From the NCBI RefSeq assembly GCF_030012985.1, contig NZ_CP120233.1:868001-932000 (forward strand): a stretch of DNA of 64,000 bases. Reading direction: 5' to 3'. The notes beneath the pieces are model-generated. The model worked only from the letters and a program-made list of their open reading frames with translations, did not search any database and was not told where the DNA came from. The position numbers were made by a program, and so were the translations under genes. Shown here one piece after another: positions 9,199 to 18,103 of the stretch. Every line of letters begins with the position of its first letter. Position 1 is the stretch's first letter. Origin of the DNA: Microbulbifer sp. VAAF005 (GTDB lineage Bacteria; Pseudomonadota; Gammaproteobacteria; Pseudomonadales; Cellvibrionaceae).

Positions 9199-9507
9199 AA
9201 ACTGTTCAGAGGCTCGACTAGCGGTATAGCCATTATGGCTGTATTCGATCTGCTCGGGCGAAAATGAAATATGAGAATACTGTGGGAACTGAGGAACACA
9301 GCCCGGAGCTTCAGGGAGCTCCAAGCCCAGTGTGATGCCATGTCCCCTTCGGTACTAAATACAAGAATCAAACAGTTGAGCGAAGCTAAATTGATTAATA
9401 AGTGTACGAATGGATATCAACTGACAGATCTGGGAGTTTCGTTAATGGAGACCCTTGATCCGCTGAGGGAATGGGCTAATAACTGGGAGGAATCCTTCAA
9501 GGCCTAA
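9199..9507 (+). pseudogene. HxlR-type winged-helix regulator with in-frame TGA
   Basis: The frame reads SGIAIMAVFDLLGRK, then TGA at 9265-9267, then NMRILWELRNTARSFRELQ and a complete wHTH domain ending EESFKA. In HxlR proteins the position of the TGA is a nearly invariant Trp (the GKW motif), so this looks like a TGG-to-TGA nonsense change. A TAA shortly upstream (9196-9198) suggests the N-terminus is also lost. Restart at ATG 9271 would delete the first helix and has no ribosome binding site. It was probably once the regulator of a neighbouring YCII- or Spo0M-type gene. Confidence 0.7.
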
Positions 9508-9589
9508 TAGACACTCTGTAAAAGCCAAAACCCAAGAGCCTTGCAGCCTAGATGCCGCTGGGTTCTTGGATGCAGGCCAACTATCGCGA

Positions 9590-9771
9590 CAAAATGGACT
9601 GAACCGATGGGGCAGTCTCATTATCACTCGCATCATGCGCTAGCGAAAACGAATAATATTAATCGCCGCGCAAATCAAATCTACGAATAATTCTGTCAAA
9701 CAATGCACCTGCTAACCATCAAGGGTAAAGGAGGGGTCAATCTCTTTAGAAATCACCAAACCACTGCTCTT
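9590..9771 (-). pseudogene. Remnant of a second Spo0M gene (3' end)
   Basis: About 180 bases match the 3' end of the intact Spo0M gene (11443-11625) at roughly four bases in five, including the shared string CATTATCACTCGCATCATGC. The frame is broken by several substitutions and stops, and the upstream two thirds of the gene are absent. It is a relic of a duplication. Confidence 0.75.
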
Positions 9772-9920
9772 AAGGGCACCCTTATGAGTTACCTTTTTGT
9801 GCCCGTAAGTAGCGAGTCATGGGGATTGCAGGGAGATAAATTGAGAGAAATGTGATTTTCAGAAGTTTCCTTAACCCAAAAACAGCTATGCGCTGCATCC
9901 CCTACTTTTGATTGTTAAGG

Positions 9921-10331
9921 TCACATTTCTGGCATTTTTTCAAATTTTTGTAATTCCGGGTCCATATAGTCCCAAGATGCACCACTACCAGCATATACCA
10001 CCATTGTCGGGTTGGATTGCTCCAGGTCATGAAGACTTCCAGCGCGGATAAATTCAAACTGCGGCATACCGCTATTTTCCGCATAAATATGCGAACCGCA
10101 GCGAGGGCAAAAACCTCTCCTTACTGTATTGCCGCTATCTGTCTGCTTCTCATGAAATGCAAGATCGCCACTAATGGTTAAGCTTCCGCGAGGAATAGCA
10201 ATGTTAGCGATGTGTCCAGCCCCACTAATTTTCTGACAATCTGTACATTGGCAATGACCCGCCATTACCGGCTCTTCAGAGCAAGAATAACTAATATAAC
10301 CGCACAGGCATTCTCCAGATATTTTGGACAT
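9921..10331 (-). CDS. GFA-family (glutathione-dependent formaldehyde-activating-like) zinc protein
   Basis: A 136-residue CENP-V/GFA fold protein. Zinc ligands are visible as CLCG (about 8-11), CQCTDC (about 27-32) and CPRCG (about 75-79), the family set. Members bind zinc and sometimes glutathione adducts; most have no known substrate. ATG 10331 has AGGGGA at the right spacing. It is divergent from an intact HxlR regulator with a long inverted repeat between, so it is the likely target of that regulator, perhaps responding to reactive carbonyls. Cytosolic, with no signal peptide. Confidence 0.9.
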   Translation of the reverse strand: MSKISGECLCGYISYSCSEEPVMAGHCQCTDCQKISGAGHIANIAIPRGSLTISGDLAFHEKQTDSGNTVRRGFCPRCGSHIYAENSGMPQFEFIRAGSLHDLEQSNPTMVVYAGSGASWDYMDPELQKFEKMPEM

Positions 10332-10342
10332 AAATTTCCCCT

Positions 10343-10402
10343 GTTACTTACGAAGTTGAAGTAACCTTAGCCTAAATCAATAACTTCAACTTCGCAAGTA
10401 AC
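10343..10402. promoter_or_regulatory. HxlR operator between the GFA gene and hxlR
   Basis: A 20-bp inverted repeat with one mismatch (10343-10362 and 10383-10402), built around GTTACTT and AAGTTGAAGT blocks. Each arm is itself partly palindromic (GTTACTT at 10343 and AAGTAAC at 10359). On the plus strand TTCAAC (10385-10390), a 17-base spacer and TAGTAT (10408-10413) form a plausible promoter that overlaps the right arm. Confidence 0.7.
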
Positions 10403-10441
10403 TAGGCTAGTATTTCATTTTCTGGCAGTAAGAGTGTGAGC

Positions 10442-10801
10442 ATGAGTCCTGACAATCAATTTTTACGTTCGGGATGCCCTATCGTGAACGGACTGGACGT
10501 ATTCGGCGATAAATGGACATTAGTTATTCTAAGAGACTTACTGTGTGGTAAAGAGACCTATAGCGAGCTAGCTGACTCACCAGAGAAAATACCAACCAAT
10601 AGACTAGCAGAAAGATTAAAAATGCTAGAAGCAGAGGGAATGTTGGTGAGGGAACAATATCAATCAAAGCCTAAGCGATATAAGTACCTGCTAACACAGA
10701 AAGGCAAGGATGTCTTACCGATTCTTCAGGCAATCGCCAAATGGGGAAATACATATTTTGAAGGCTCGTGGGTTCCCCCGAAGTGGTTCATGGAAACCTA
10801 A
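10442..10801 (+). CDS. HxlR-family winged-helix transcriptional regulator
   Basis: A 119-residue HxlR regulator. It shows the family's opening SGCPIVNGLDVFGDKWTLVI with the Trp intact, a recognition helix region (IPTNRLAERLKMLEAEGML) and the wing with YKYLLTQKGKDVL. HxlR proteins bind as dimers and often sense reactive aldehydes or quinones through Cys; here Cys lies at about residue 12 and in LLCGKE. ATG 10442 is preferred to GTG 10436 because AAGAG sits seven bases upstream. It is divergent from the GFA-type gene and probably controls it and itself. Confidence 0.9.
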   Translation: MSPDNQFLRSGCPIVNGLDVFGDKWTLVILRDLLCGKETYSELADSPEKIPTNRLAERLKMLEAEGMLVREQYQSKPKRYKYLLTQKGKDVLPILQAIAKWGNTYFEGSWVPPKWFMET

Positions 10802-11039
10802 CCCCTTGATTCAGGGCCAGAAGCGTAACAATACCGCAAACCCGAGACAGACAATTTGGAGATAACAACAACTTTTATGCATTTATACTTCGTAATTGCA
10901 TAATTGTATTTTCCATAAATAACCAGAGGTTCATGATGTTGACTCTGATTGTTATGTTTCTCCCCCCAATCTCATTAAGAAATCCTCCTAGATCACTAAC
11001 GAACCTGGCGGCAATTGTTTTAAGAGTATACTGTTTTAA
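10802..11039. other. Intergenic, nothing recognised
   Basis: No gene or clear signal seen. Base composition is AT-rich and there is no strong hairpin. It separates hxlR from the second YCII relic. Confidence 0.4.
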
Positions 11040-11168
11040 CTGGAACACTTTCGCTTCCCAAAAAGCAAATCCCCCGATTTATAGTGTCCCTCCAGGTGGC
11101 TCACATGTTACACCATGAGCTCTGGGGTCAGTTTTCAAAACCTGGGAGGTTTAAATTCACTATAAACA
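11040..11168 (-). pseudogene. Relic of a second YCII gene (5' part)
   Basis: The 129 bases repeat the first half of the YCII gene at 8690-8813, including the shared CACATG and TATAGTGTCCCTCCAGGT blocks, with several stops and a frameshift. Similarity ends at the homopolymer where the first copy is broken. Together with the Spo0M relic it shows that a YCII-Spo0M block once existed twice. Confidence 0.7.
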
Positions 11169-11188
11169 TAGTGGACAAGGCCGGATTC

Positions 11189-11338
11189 TCAAAGCTGCGA
11201 TATCAACCCCTGAAGCCACTTACCTAGCCCCTTCAGAGCCAATTCCTCAAGGGGGCTGGCGGGCACTCTTTGGCATGCCCGGAGCCAGTTCTTGAAGCCA
11301 TTTACGTTAAGGTATCGCTCTAATACGTTAGCTGGAGA
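11189..11338 (-). other. Open stretch of 50 codons, possible gene remnant
   Basis: Between a TAA (11339-11341) and a TGA (11189-11191) the minus strand reads a protein-like sequence with NVNGFKNWLRACQRV and PLEELALKGLGKW. There is no start codon with a ribosome binding site and no recognised family. It may be the C-terminal fragment of a lost gene. Confidence 0.25.
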
Positions 11339-11433
11339 TTAGAAGGGGCCCACTAGAGAGATAATGGAGGCTATACAAATCGAGCTCAAGGGCCCGGCAG
11401 CTCAGTGCCACCAGGCTCTGTAGATCAGCTCAA

Positions 11434-12183
11434 CTATAGAGGCAAAATAGACTGAACTGCTGCGACAACCTCATTATCACTCGCATCATGCGCTAATGAA
11501 AACGAATGATATTCATCGCCGCGCAGTCCGAATCTACGATCAATTTCTGCCAAGCAGTGTACCTGCTCACCTTCAACGATAAAGGAGAGTTCAACCTCTT
11601 TAGAAGTCAACAAACCACTGCTCTTAAATTCTATTTCCTGATAACAGCCGGACTGGGAGGCAAAATTTCTTCCGCGCAGATGTCCCTTTTCAACATCTGC
11701 TTTTACCATCTTGAAGCCACTTTCCTCAATCATAGAGAGCACTTTTTCCACGACTGGCAAGGGCCTAATTTGCAATGGGTCCCTATCTTTTGGGTCCAGC
11801 GCAAAATCAATATCCAGAGAGGTTTCCAGCCACACGAAACTTTTATTTTTACGTGCATTCAAAACTGTTACCGGTGTCTCTTCATGCAGTTCCATCTCGA
11901 ATGGAACTTCCTGGCTGTCGCCAGCGCCGATAACAAATGGGTCTTGTACATGCATCTCGCTCAATACAAAACGCTCATAACTTACCCCTTCATCGGTCTC
12001 CACCTTGATCTCAGTGCAGAGCTTCAAACTTATAGCATCCACCTGCTGGTCGACATCCCCCCCAATGATATGGATAGCCCCTTCAATTACCCCACCCTGA
12101 ACCTGCTCAGGGTTCTGTAAAACAGTATCTACTTTTGCAGCACCGATACCTATTGATGCTTTCAATTTTTGAAACACAGACAT
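11434..12183 (-). CDS. Spo0M-like (sporulation-control arrestin-fold) protein
   Basis: A 249-residue Spo0M family protein, an arrestin-like double beta-sandwich found far outside spore formers; its role in proteobacteria is unknown. It begins MSVFQKLKASIGIGAAKVDT. The typical blocks follow: VQGGVIEGAIHIIGGDVDQQ, the VPFEMELHEETPV strand, and a C-terminal domain with the conserved FSLAHDASDNEV (about 232-243). ATG 12183 matches the family start; the upstream TTG (12189) adds two residues only. No signal peptide. The nearest same-strand neighbour is the decayed YCII copy. Confidence 0.88.
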   Translation of the reverse strand: MSVFQKLKASIGIGAAKVDTVLQNPEQVQGGVIEGAIHIIGGDVDQQVDAISLKLCTEIKVETDEGVSYERFVLSEMHVQDPFVIGAGDSQEVPFEMELHEETPVTVLNARKNKSFVWLETSLDIDFALDPKDRDPLQIRPLPVVEKVLSMIEESGFKMVKADVEKGHLRGRNFASQSGCYQEIEFKSSGLLTSKEVELSFIVEGEQVHCLAEIDRRFGLRGDEYHSFSLAHDASDNEVVAAVQSILPL

Positions 12184-12504
12184 AGTCAAAAACCTAATTC
12201 ACTCGTTATCGCTAACCTTCATATCATAAACTCCGAGCTACTTCACGGTCTTTGTAGGCATAAACGACCATAACTTTAGCCGTAGATACTAAACTTTTAA
12301 TGGAACACACCAGTTTGTAGCCCAAGGGGCCCCTTTCCTTCCGATTCACCTGTGGAGCTTTGGCATCTGCTTCTTAGCAGATCATCGAAACATATAATTT
12401 TTAGGTATTGCCATACTATACCTGGCCGGCATGAACACTTCATAAGATGTTCGGTTATAGAAGCCTGAACAAAAGGAAATTTTAGAAGCTCATGTTAATA
12501 TGTA
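12184..12504. other. Intergenic between spo0M and a hydrolase gene
   Basis: Divergent promoter region. No gene, repeat or convincing operator was found. Confidence 0.4.
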
Positions 12505-13224
12505 ATGTGCAAGACTACTAAAATAGGAATTTTAGATTTGAGGGTTTTACTACTACCAGGACTCGATGGAACTGGAGCACTATTTTCAGATTTAATTAAG
12601 GCACTACCAAAACAGTGGACAAGTGAAACCCTCTGCCTTTCTGAACTTCCAGGAGATACTTACCCGGCTCAAGCTCAATCAATCGCCAAGAGCTATCTCA
12701 ATGAGAAGACTTACATTATTGCTGAATCCTATTCAGGAAGCGTTGCATATGAGCTATCCCTTTTAGCTCCCGAAAAAATTTTAGGCATTACCTTTATAGC
12801 TAGCTTTATAACCTCTCCTTCGCTGCTATCCAAGGCAGCACAACTAGCTCCAATCTCGCTTATAGACTGCCCATCTTTAACCAAAATCACACTAAATTTC
12901 TTTGGTTTCAATGGCAAAGGCAGTGACATACTCATTGACAGCACCTATAACGCCCTACTAAATACCAACAGAGGCAAACTAAAGCAAAGGCTTCATAATA
13001 TCGCCTCTATCTCCAAACCATCCCAAAAATTGGAAATCCCTGCCATCTATATCCGCCCGGATAGAGATCGACTTATCAGGAAAAAAGCTGTCACCGATAT
13101 ATCTGCGATATACATCAACCTCAATGTCATTGATATTCCTGGTGGACACTTTATTGCTCAAGCACACCCCAATAAAGTCGCGAGAATAGTTATGAATTTT
13201 GCAGAAGGATTACTACAACCCTAA
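12505..13224 (+). CDS. Alpha/beta hydrolase
   Basis: A 239-residue alpha/beta-hydrolase fold. It has the oxyanion region LLLPGLDGTG (about 16-25), a nucleophile elbow AESYSG with Ser near residue 75, an acidic residue probably in RPDRD (about 185) and the catalytic His in GGHFIAQAHP (about 215). Substrate unknown; such proteins are esterases or lipases. ATG 12505 lacks a good ribosome binding site, and a TTG about 11 codons in (LRVLLLPG) is a possible alternative. Cytosolic by sequence. The gene is AT-richer than the core genes to the left, so it may be acquired. Confidence 0.75.
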   Translation: MCKTTKIGILDLRVLLLPGLDGTGALFSDLIKALPKQWTSETLCLSELPGDTYPAQAQSIAKSYLNEKTYIIAESYSGSVAYELSLLAPEKILGITFIASFITSPSLLSKAAQLAPISLIDCPSLTKITLNFFGFNGKGSDILIDSTYNALLNTNRGKLKQRLHNIASISKPSQKLEIPAIYIRPDRDRLIRKKAVTDISAIYINLNVIDIPGGHFIAQAHPNKVARIVMNFAEGLLQP

Positions 13225-13353
13225 CTTGCCTTTCAATTAACGATTATATGGCAAGCAAATCCACAAATAATCCTACCTTAGAATCTAAACTGTTATTCGT
13301 TCATTAACTACCCCTTACCAATCTTGCTTCCCACAAAATCCTCGGAGTTAACA

Positions 13354-14921
13354 GTGAGCAATAGAGAGCATATTTCCTTTCTAGAACCCATAAAAAATCC
13401 GCCCGCTTACTCAATGGACAAAGAGAATAGAAAGCTGCAGATAAAACTGGATGTACAATATGAGAAGAATAACATTTTCAGTTTTTACAAAACCCATGAC
13501 ACACCAACCTGGACCCGTGTATTTTCATCATCAATCACTCAAGAAGCAGGTTTCACACTGACAGGCCCTACCATTGAACTTCGCGCTGATAGCCACCTTA
13601 CTATCCAGACAAACAACCTGCTGCCAGAGGAAGCCCCCTCAATACACCCGCTACAATAAACTTCCCCCATGAGTTCAATACCTACAACTTGCATACTCAC
13701 GGGCTCCACGTCTCCCCAGAATCTCCGGCCGACAATGTCTGCATGAAGATCAAACCAGGGGAAAGTTATACCTACGAATATGACATCCCCAAGGACCAAC
13801 CCCCAGGACTCTACTGGTACCACCCCCATAAGCACGGCTCTGTCGCTATACAAGTCGGCAGCGGGATGGCAGGTGCCCTAATCGTAAGGGATGAATTTGA
13901 TGATGAACTTGAGGCAATGGGAGTTAAGGAACATATTCTTGTCTTCCAGAATATTGCCGTAGATGAGCACGGAAAAGTAGAGGATCAACACCAGGTCGCT
14001 AAGTTCCCAGATAGTGAATACTGTATAACCGTTAACGGACAATACTGCCCTATCATTCATGCAACGGTGGGTGAGCTTCTCAATCTGAGACTTCTCAATG
14101 CTACCACTCGCACATCGATAGACATCGATTGCCCTTGGTTCGCGCAAATGTACATCTACGGGTTTGATGGAAACCCTACTGATGACTACCGCCTACAAGA
14201 CGGAGTAAGCCTGGGCCCCGCTAATCGAGCCTCCCTTTTCTTAAAAATCAGTGAAGCCGCCACTCCGGGAGCTCATTTTTACATTTACAATAATGCGATT
14301 GAGTTCCAACAAATGCCGCATTATAAGTACCATAACAACAGTCCACTTTTTGTTATCGCTATTGCCCAGGGAGAGGAAATCGGAACGGCAATCTATGCTC
14401 CCAGCAAACCACCCGCTCGATGTGCGCCCCCACCCTTCCCCAGCAGTTTTAAAGTGGACTTACTGAAACCTATTACAGATGATGAGATCACCAATACACG
14501 TCGACTCACTTTCCAGGCCAACACGCTTGATGACCCCCAAAAATATTATCGCGGGCTGAATGTCAGTATTGACCATTCACCATTCGAAGGATGTGAAGTG
14601 GTTAATCATTACGTAGAACTTGATGCAGTAGAGGAGTGGACCTTGGTTAATGAAAGTGAATTCCCCCACCCAATCCATATTCATGTTAATCCGTATTATG
14701 TTATCGAGGTGGTTGGAGAAGACCCCATGCACCACACACTCAAACTACCGTTTTGGTGCGACACCTTTCAAGTACCGCCCCATGGACATGTCAAATTCCG
14801 TACTCGTTTCAAGGATTTTACCGGGAAGTATCCTCTGCATTGCCACTTACTTTATCATGAGGATGGGGGCATGATGCAGCATGTTAGGGTTGTCAAAGAT
14901 ACCTCTGAGATTCCAAAATAG
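13354..14921 (+). pseudogene. Multicopper oxidase, interrupted by one frameshift
   Basis: The first frame starts at GTG 13354 (GGAG seven bases upstream) and runs to a stop near 13659. The rest of the protein continues in another frame as FPHEFNTYNLHTHGLHVSPE. One added C at the C5 run (13634-13638) fuses them into about 522 residues. All four copper motifs are present: HTHGLH, WYHPHKHGS, HPIHIHVNP and HCHLLYHEDGGMM, giving the T1, T2 and T3 sites with Met as the T1 axial ligand. No signal peptide or Tat motif is visible at the N-terminus, unusual for a copper oxidase. Family members oxidise phenols, metals or bilirubin-like compounds. A missed base is as likely as a real lesion. Confidence 0.85.
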
Positions 14922-14963
14922 CCCACTTATCTACCCAGTCATTGAATGCAAGGATCGTTAAAG

Positions 14964-15000
14964 TCCCGTAAGAATTAACACTTACTGGGGGCTACTTTTT
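14964..15000. terminator. Terminator between the oxidase and gadB
   Basis: An imperfect stem (CCCGTAAG paired with CTTACTGGG, one bulge) followed on the plus strand by GGCTACTTTTT. It fits a stop for the oxidase gene and overlaps the gadB stop on the other strand. Confidence 0.5.
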
Positions 15001-16348
15001 GCGGGTCATGCAACTTGGGCGGAGTTGCATTACCACAATGCTTACTCAGCCAATCGCAAGCATGGATAATATCCTTTGCAAGGCCACTGATTGCATTCTG
15101 ATTGAGATGAGGGCGAACAACAATTCTCAGAGAGTTTACAGACTGAGCGTTTGGCGGCATCGAATAGGCAGAAAGAACCCATCCCCGCTCACGTACTTTA
15201 TTGGATATATCATATTCATTAAAATTCTTATATTTTTTATTCAGGGTCATGGCAACAACCGGGATTCTCTGGGTTTTATTCATTATTTCAAAGTACCCAC
15301 TGGCCACCAGAAGTTGACGAAGAGTCTGCGCATTTTCCAAGGTGTGCTGCATAATCTGCCTGTAACCCTCATAGCCTAAACGTATAAAGTTGTAATACTG
15401 GTAGGCAACCGGTGATGCATTTCGGCTGAAGTTCAATGTGGCTGTAGGCATCTCCCCACCCAGGTAATTAACATAAAACATCAAGTCTTCATCAAAAACT
15501 GCTCTTTCACGAAAAATTATCCACCCCAATCCCGGCGGCACCAAGCCAAACTTGTGCCCGGAAGCATTGATAGATTTCACTCTTGGCAAGCGAAAATCCC
15601 ATTTATAGTTCGGGTAGAGAAATGGATTAACAAACCCTCCCGACGCCCCATCAATATGCATAGGGATATCGTGCCCTGTTCTCTCTTCATACTTATCCAA
15701 CCAGTTTTGAATCGCCCTAAATGCATCATCCTCACCGGTAAAGGTTTGCCCGGCGATAGCAACAACAGCGATGGTATTCTCATCGACCAATTCATCCAGG
15801 TGTTTACTGGTAAAGCGGTAATGACCAGGCCTTAACGGTGCTATGCGCGGCTCCACATCGAAGTACCGCATAAATTTTTCCCAAACAATCTGCACATTGG
15901 CTCCGGTAACCAGGTTAGGTTTTGAGCCGTCTTTGCCGGTTTGCTGCCTCTTCTTACGCCAATTCCACTTGTGCGCCAAACCAGCCAACATGCAGGCCTC
16001 TGACGAGCCTATGGTTGCTGCGCCGTATGGCTCTACTCCCTCAGGTCCATTCCAAAGGTTGTGTAACCAGCCAACCATTCGCGCTTCCATCGCGAACAGC
16101 TGTGGATACATGTCGTGATCAATATAGTTCTTCAGATAATGTTTCTTAGCGACCTCAAATGCTTCTGACTCAGTAAAAGTTGTGACAAACGAAGATAAGT
16201 TCATCGCAGGCTTTGCGTCAGCCCAGGTTTCACTGGTTACAATAGCCTCGGCAGCCTCTGCTGAAATACTACACCGGGGAAAATGCTTTTCTGGAATATC
16301 TTCATTGTATTCGTCAAAGAACCTGTCAAATGGAGATTGCTCTTTCAC
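14975..16348 (-). CDS. gadB: Glutamate decarboxylase
   Basis: Converts glutamate to GABA and CO2 with PLP, consuming an intracellular proton. The 457-residue protein has the length of E. coli GadA/B. It contains IGSSEACMLAGLAHKW (substrate/PLP loop), the cofactor Asp in HIDGASGGF, and the Schiff-base Lys in ASGHKFG (residue about 266). GTG 16348 is preceded by GGAGGTAGGTA, a strong ribosome binding site, and the start lies 15 bases after the gadC stop, so the two form an operon. The pair is a glutamate-dependent acid-resistance or GABA shunt system. The C-terminal tail after residue 440 is Pro/Lys-rich. Confidence 0.95.
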   Translation of the reverse strand: MKEQSPFDRFFDEYNEDIPEKHFPRCSISAEAAEAIVTSETWADAKPAMNLSSFVTTFTESEAFEVAKKHYLKNYIDHDMYPQLFAMEARMVGWLHNLWNGPEGVEPYGAATIGSSEACMLAGLAHKWNWRKKRQQTGKDGSKPNLVTGANVQIVWEKFMRYFDVEPRIAPLRPGHYRFTSKHLDELVDENTIAVVAIAGQTFTGEDDAFRAIQNWLDKYEERTGHDIPMHIDGASGGFVNPFLYPNYKWDFRLPRVKSINASGHKFGLVPPGLGWIIFRERAVFDEDLMFYVNYLGGEMPTATLNFSRNASPVAYQYYNFIRLGYEGYRQIMQHTLENAQTLRQLLVASGYFEIMNKTQRIPVVAMTLNKKYKNFNEYDISNKVRERGWVLSAYSMPPNAQSVNSLRIVVRPHLNQNAISGLAKDIIHACDWLSKHCGNATPPKLHDPQKVAPSKC

Positions 16349-16362
16349 TACCTACCTCCGGC

Positions 16363-17883
16363 TCATTCATCAATATCAGAAAATGACTGCTGTTGATGGC
16401 CACCCTCCCCTCGCCAGGAGGGATTGTGAAAATAGAAAATTAACAAGGGAACGGTGATCGCTATAGCAATTCCACCCAGGTTGAGAGCAACATAAGTTAC
16501 AGGATTTTTTATCGTGAGCTGTTCTGGCGGGAAAAATGAAACTACCAAGGCAAAAACAACGGAAATTAAGCCTATTCCGGCAACAATACAAACCCCTGGC
16601 AGCCCTCCCGGGATACGAAAACTTCTGGGTAAGTCTGGTTGCGTGATCCGCAATCGAATAACCGCAGCAAACATCATTATGTACATAATGATATATAAGC
16701 TAATAGCCATCACTGAAATCAAAACAAAAGCTGTAGATACATTATCCATTAAAATATAAATGGACGAGATTGCTGCTACCACTACAAACTGTGCGAGGAG
16801 AATATTTTTTTGTACACCCACCCGGTTTTCTCGCTGAAACCAGGGCGGCAACATCCCATCCTGGGCCGTAGCCAGTAGCCCTCGACTGGGGCCAGCCAAC
16901 CATGCCAAGGCACCACTTAGTGCACCATAGCCAATTAGCCAGGAAAGTGCTTGCACGGGCCATTGAACCCCAAGTAGCTGCCCAAAAGCTCTTTCGTAAG
17001 CTGTAAATAAGCCAGTTTCTACAGATATCTCTTTATAGGGCAAAATTGCAGCAATAGAGAGAGCGCCGAGGGTGAACACCAGGATGGAAATAACGGCGGC
17101 GATGGCAATTACAGCTGGATATCCTCGACGGGTATCACGTAGTTCCGACACATGCGTGGCCTGTGCTTCCACCCCAGCAAAGGCAAGTAAAATACCCCCG
17201 AGAAAAGCAATAGCCCCCAAACCGTTAATATGGGGAAACCAGCGTGGGTGATCATAACCATCCCGACGCACTGCTACTTCCGGGTCGGTCAAGGTCTCCC
17301 AGCCAATAGGATTACCACTCACCACCCACCAAACAGCCAGGACAATCAAAATCAAGCAGGGAAATATGATACCCACCAGAAACCCAAACTGTGCCACTTT
17401 TACCAGAAAGCGGGTTCCAGTAAGAGCAATCAGGGTCGCTAGCAAATAGGCAAGGATGCAAAACCCACCGATATAGTAGGTATTCTGGGCGATGGTATTA
17501 TCGCCCACCGCATAAGCCACCGCCGCAGCGGCAAAACCCAACTCCGTGGGATACCAAACAATGCACTCGATCCATTGCAACCATATAGCGACAAAACCCA
17601 CCTTCGGGGTGAAGGCCTCACCAACCCAGGTATAGACACCCCCAGTGCGCTCTGAAAAGGCGCTGCCAAGTTCTGCCGACACGAGCCCTGCAGGAATCAA
17701 GAACAACAATGCCGCAAAGCCGATATAGAAAAACATCGTCAGTTCTTCTTGCGCCATCATCGGCAGGGTGCGCAAGCTGGTAACGACCGTTGCGGCAGTT
17801 AGGAGCCCGAGAGCAGCCACAGAAAACATCTTTCTGTTGGCAATATCCGGGGTGCTCGATGCACTGCTCCCTTTTGGTCGCAC
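16363..17883 (-). CDS. gadC: Glutamate/GABA antiporter
   Basis: A 506-residue APC-family transporter that exchanges external glutamate for internal GABA in the inner membrane. About 12 hydrophobic segments start at about residue 20 (MFSVAALGLLTAATVV). The Glu/GABA branch is supported by LRTLPMMAQEELTMFFY, SERTGGVYTWVGEAF and by the gadB gene directly downstream. GTG 17883 is selected because AGGGAGG precedes it; the longer TTG version (17934) would add 17 residues before the true start. The hydrophilic C-terminal tail (about 25 residues) may play the role of the pH plug known from E. coli GadC. Confidence 0.92.
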   Translation of the reverse strand: MRPKGSSASSTPDIANRKMFSVAALGLLTAATVVTSLRTLPMMAQEELTMFFYIGFAALLFLIPAGLVSAELGSAFSERTGGVYTWVGEAFTPKVGFVAIWLQWIECIVWYPTELGFAAAAVAYAVGDNTIAQNTYYIGGFCILAYLLATLIALTGTRFLVKVAQFGFLVGIIFPCLILIVLAVWWVVSGNPIGWETLTDPEVAVRRDGYDHPRWFPHINGLGAIAFLGGILLAFAGVEAQATHVSELRDTRRGYPAVIAIAAVISILVFTLGALSIAAILPYKEISVETGLFTAYERAFGQLLGVQWPVQALSWLIGYGALSGALAWLAGPSRGLLATAQDGMLPPWFQRENRVGVQKNILLAQFVVVAAISSIYILMDNVSTAFVLISVMAISLYIIMYIMMFAAVIRLRITQPDLPRSFRIPGGLPGVCIVAGIGLISVVFALVVSFFPPEQLTIKNPVTYVALNLGGIAIAITVPLLIFYFHNPSWRGEGGHQQQSFSDIDE

Positions 17884-18103
17884 TGATGGGACCTCCCTGG
17901 AGTGCAATATTTTTGCGGCAGTACAAAGAAGCAAAGCCTATCGTGGGAGTCTGCGGGATAGATGGGATAACAGAGGTGCCTCTGCCAAGGCATAAGCCGC
18001 CCTTTTAGCAAGGGGCTTATGGAAATATAAAATTCATAGCAAGTCGGTGCCCACACCATCTTTCACCCAGTGAGAAATCGGCTACGACACCGGTATGCGG
18101 CAG

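Noticed and set aside
9265..9267. Selenocysteine or reassigned TGA in the HxlR pseudogene
   Set aside because: The position is a Trp in the family and no SECIS-like hairpin or other TGA readthrough is seen. TGA is a normal stop elsewhere in the window.
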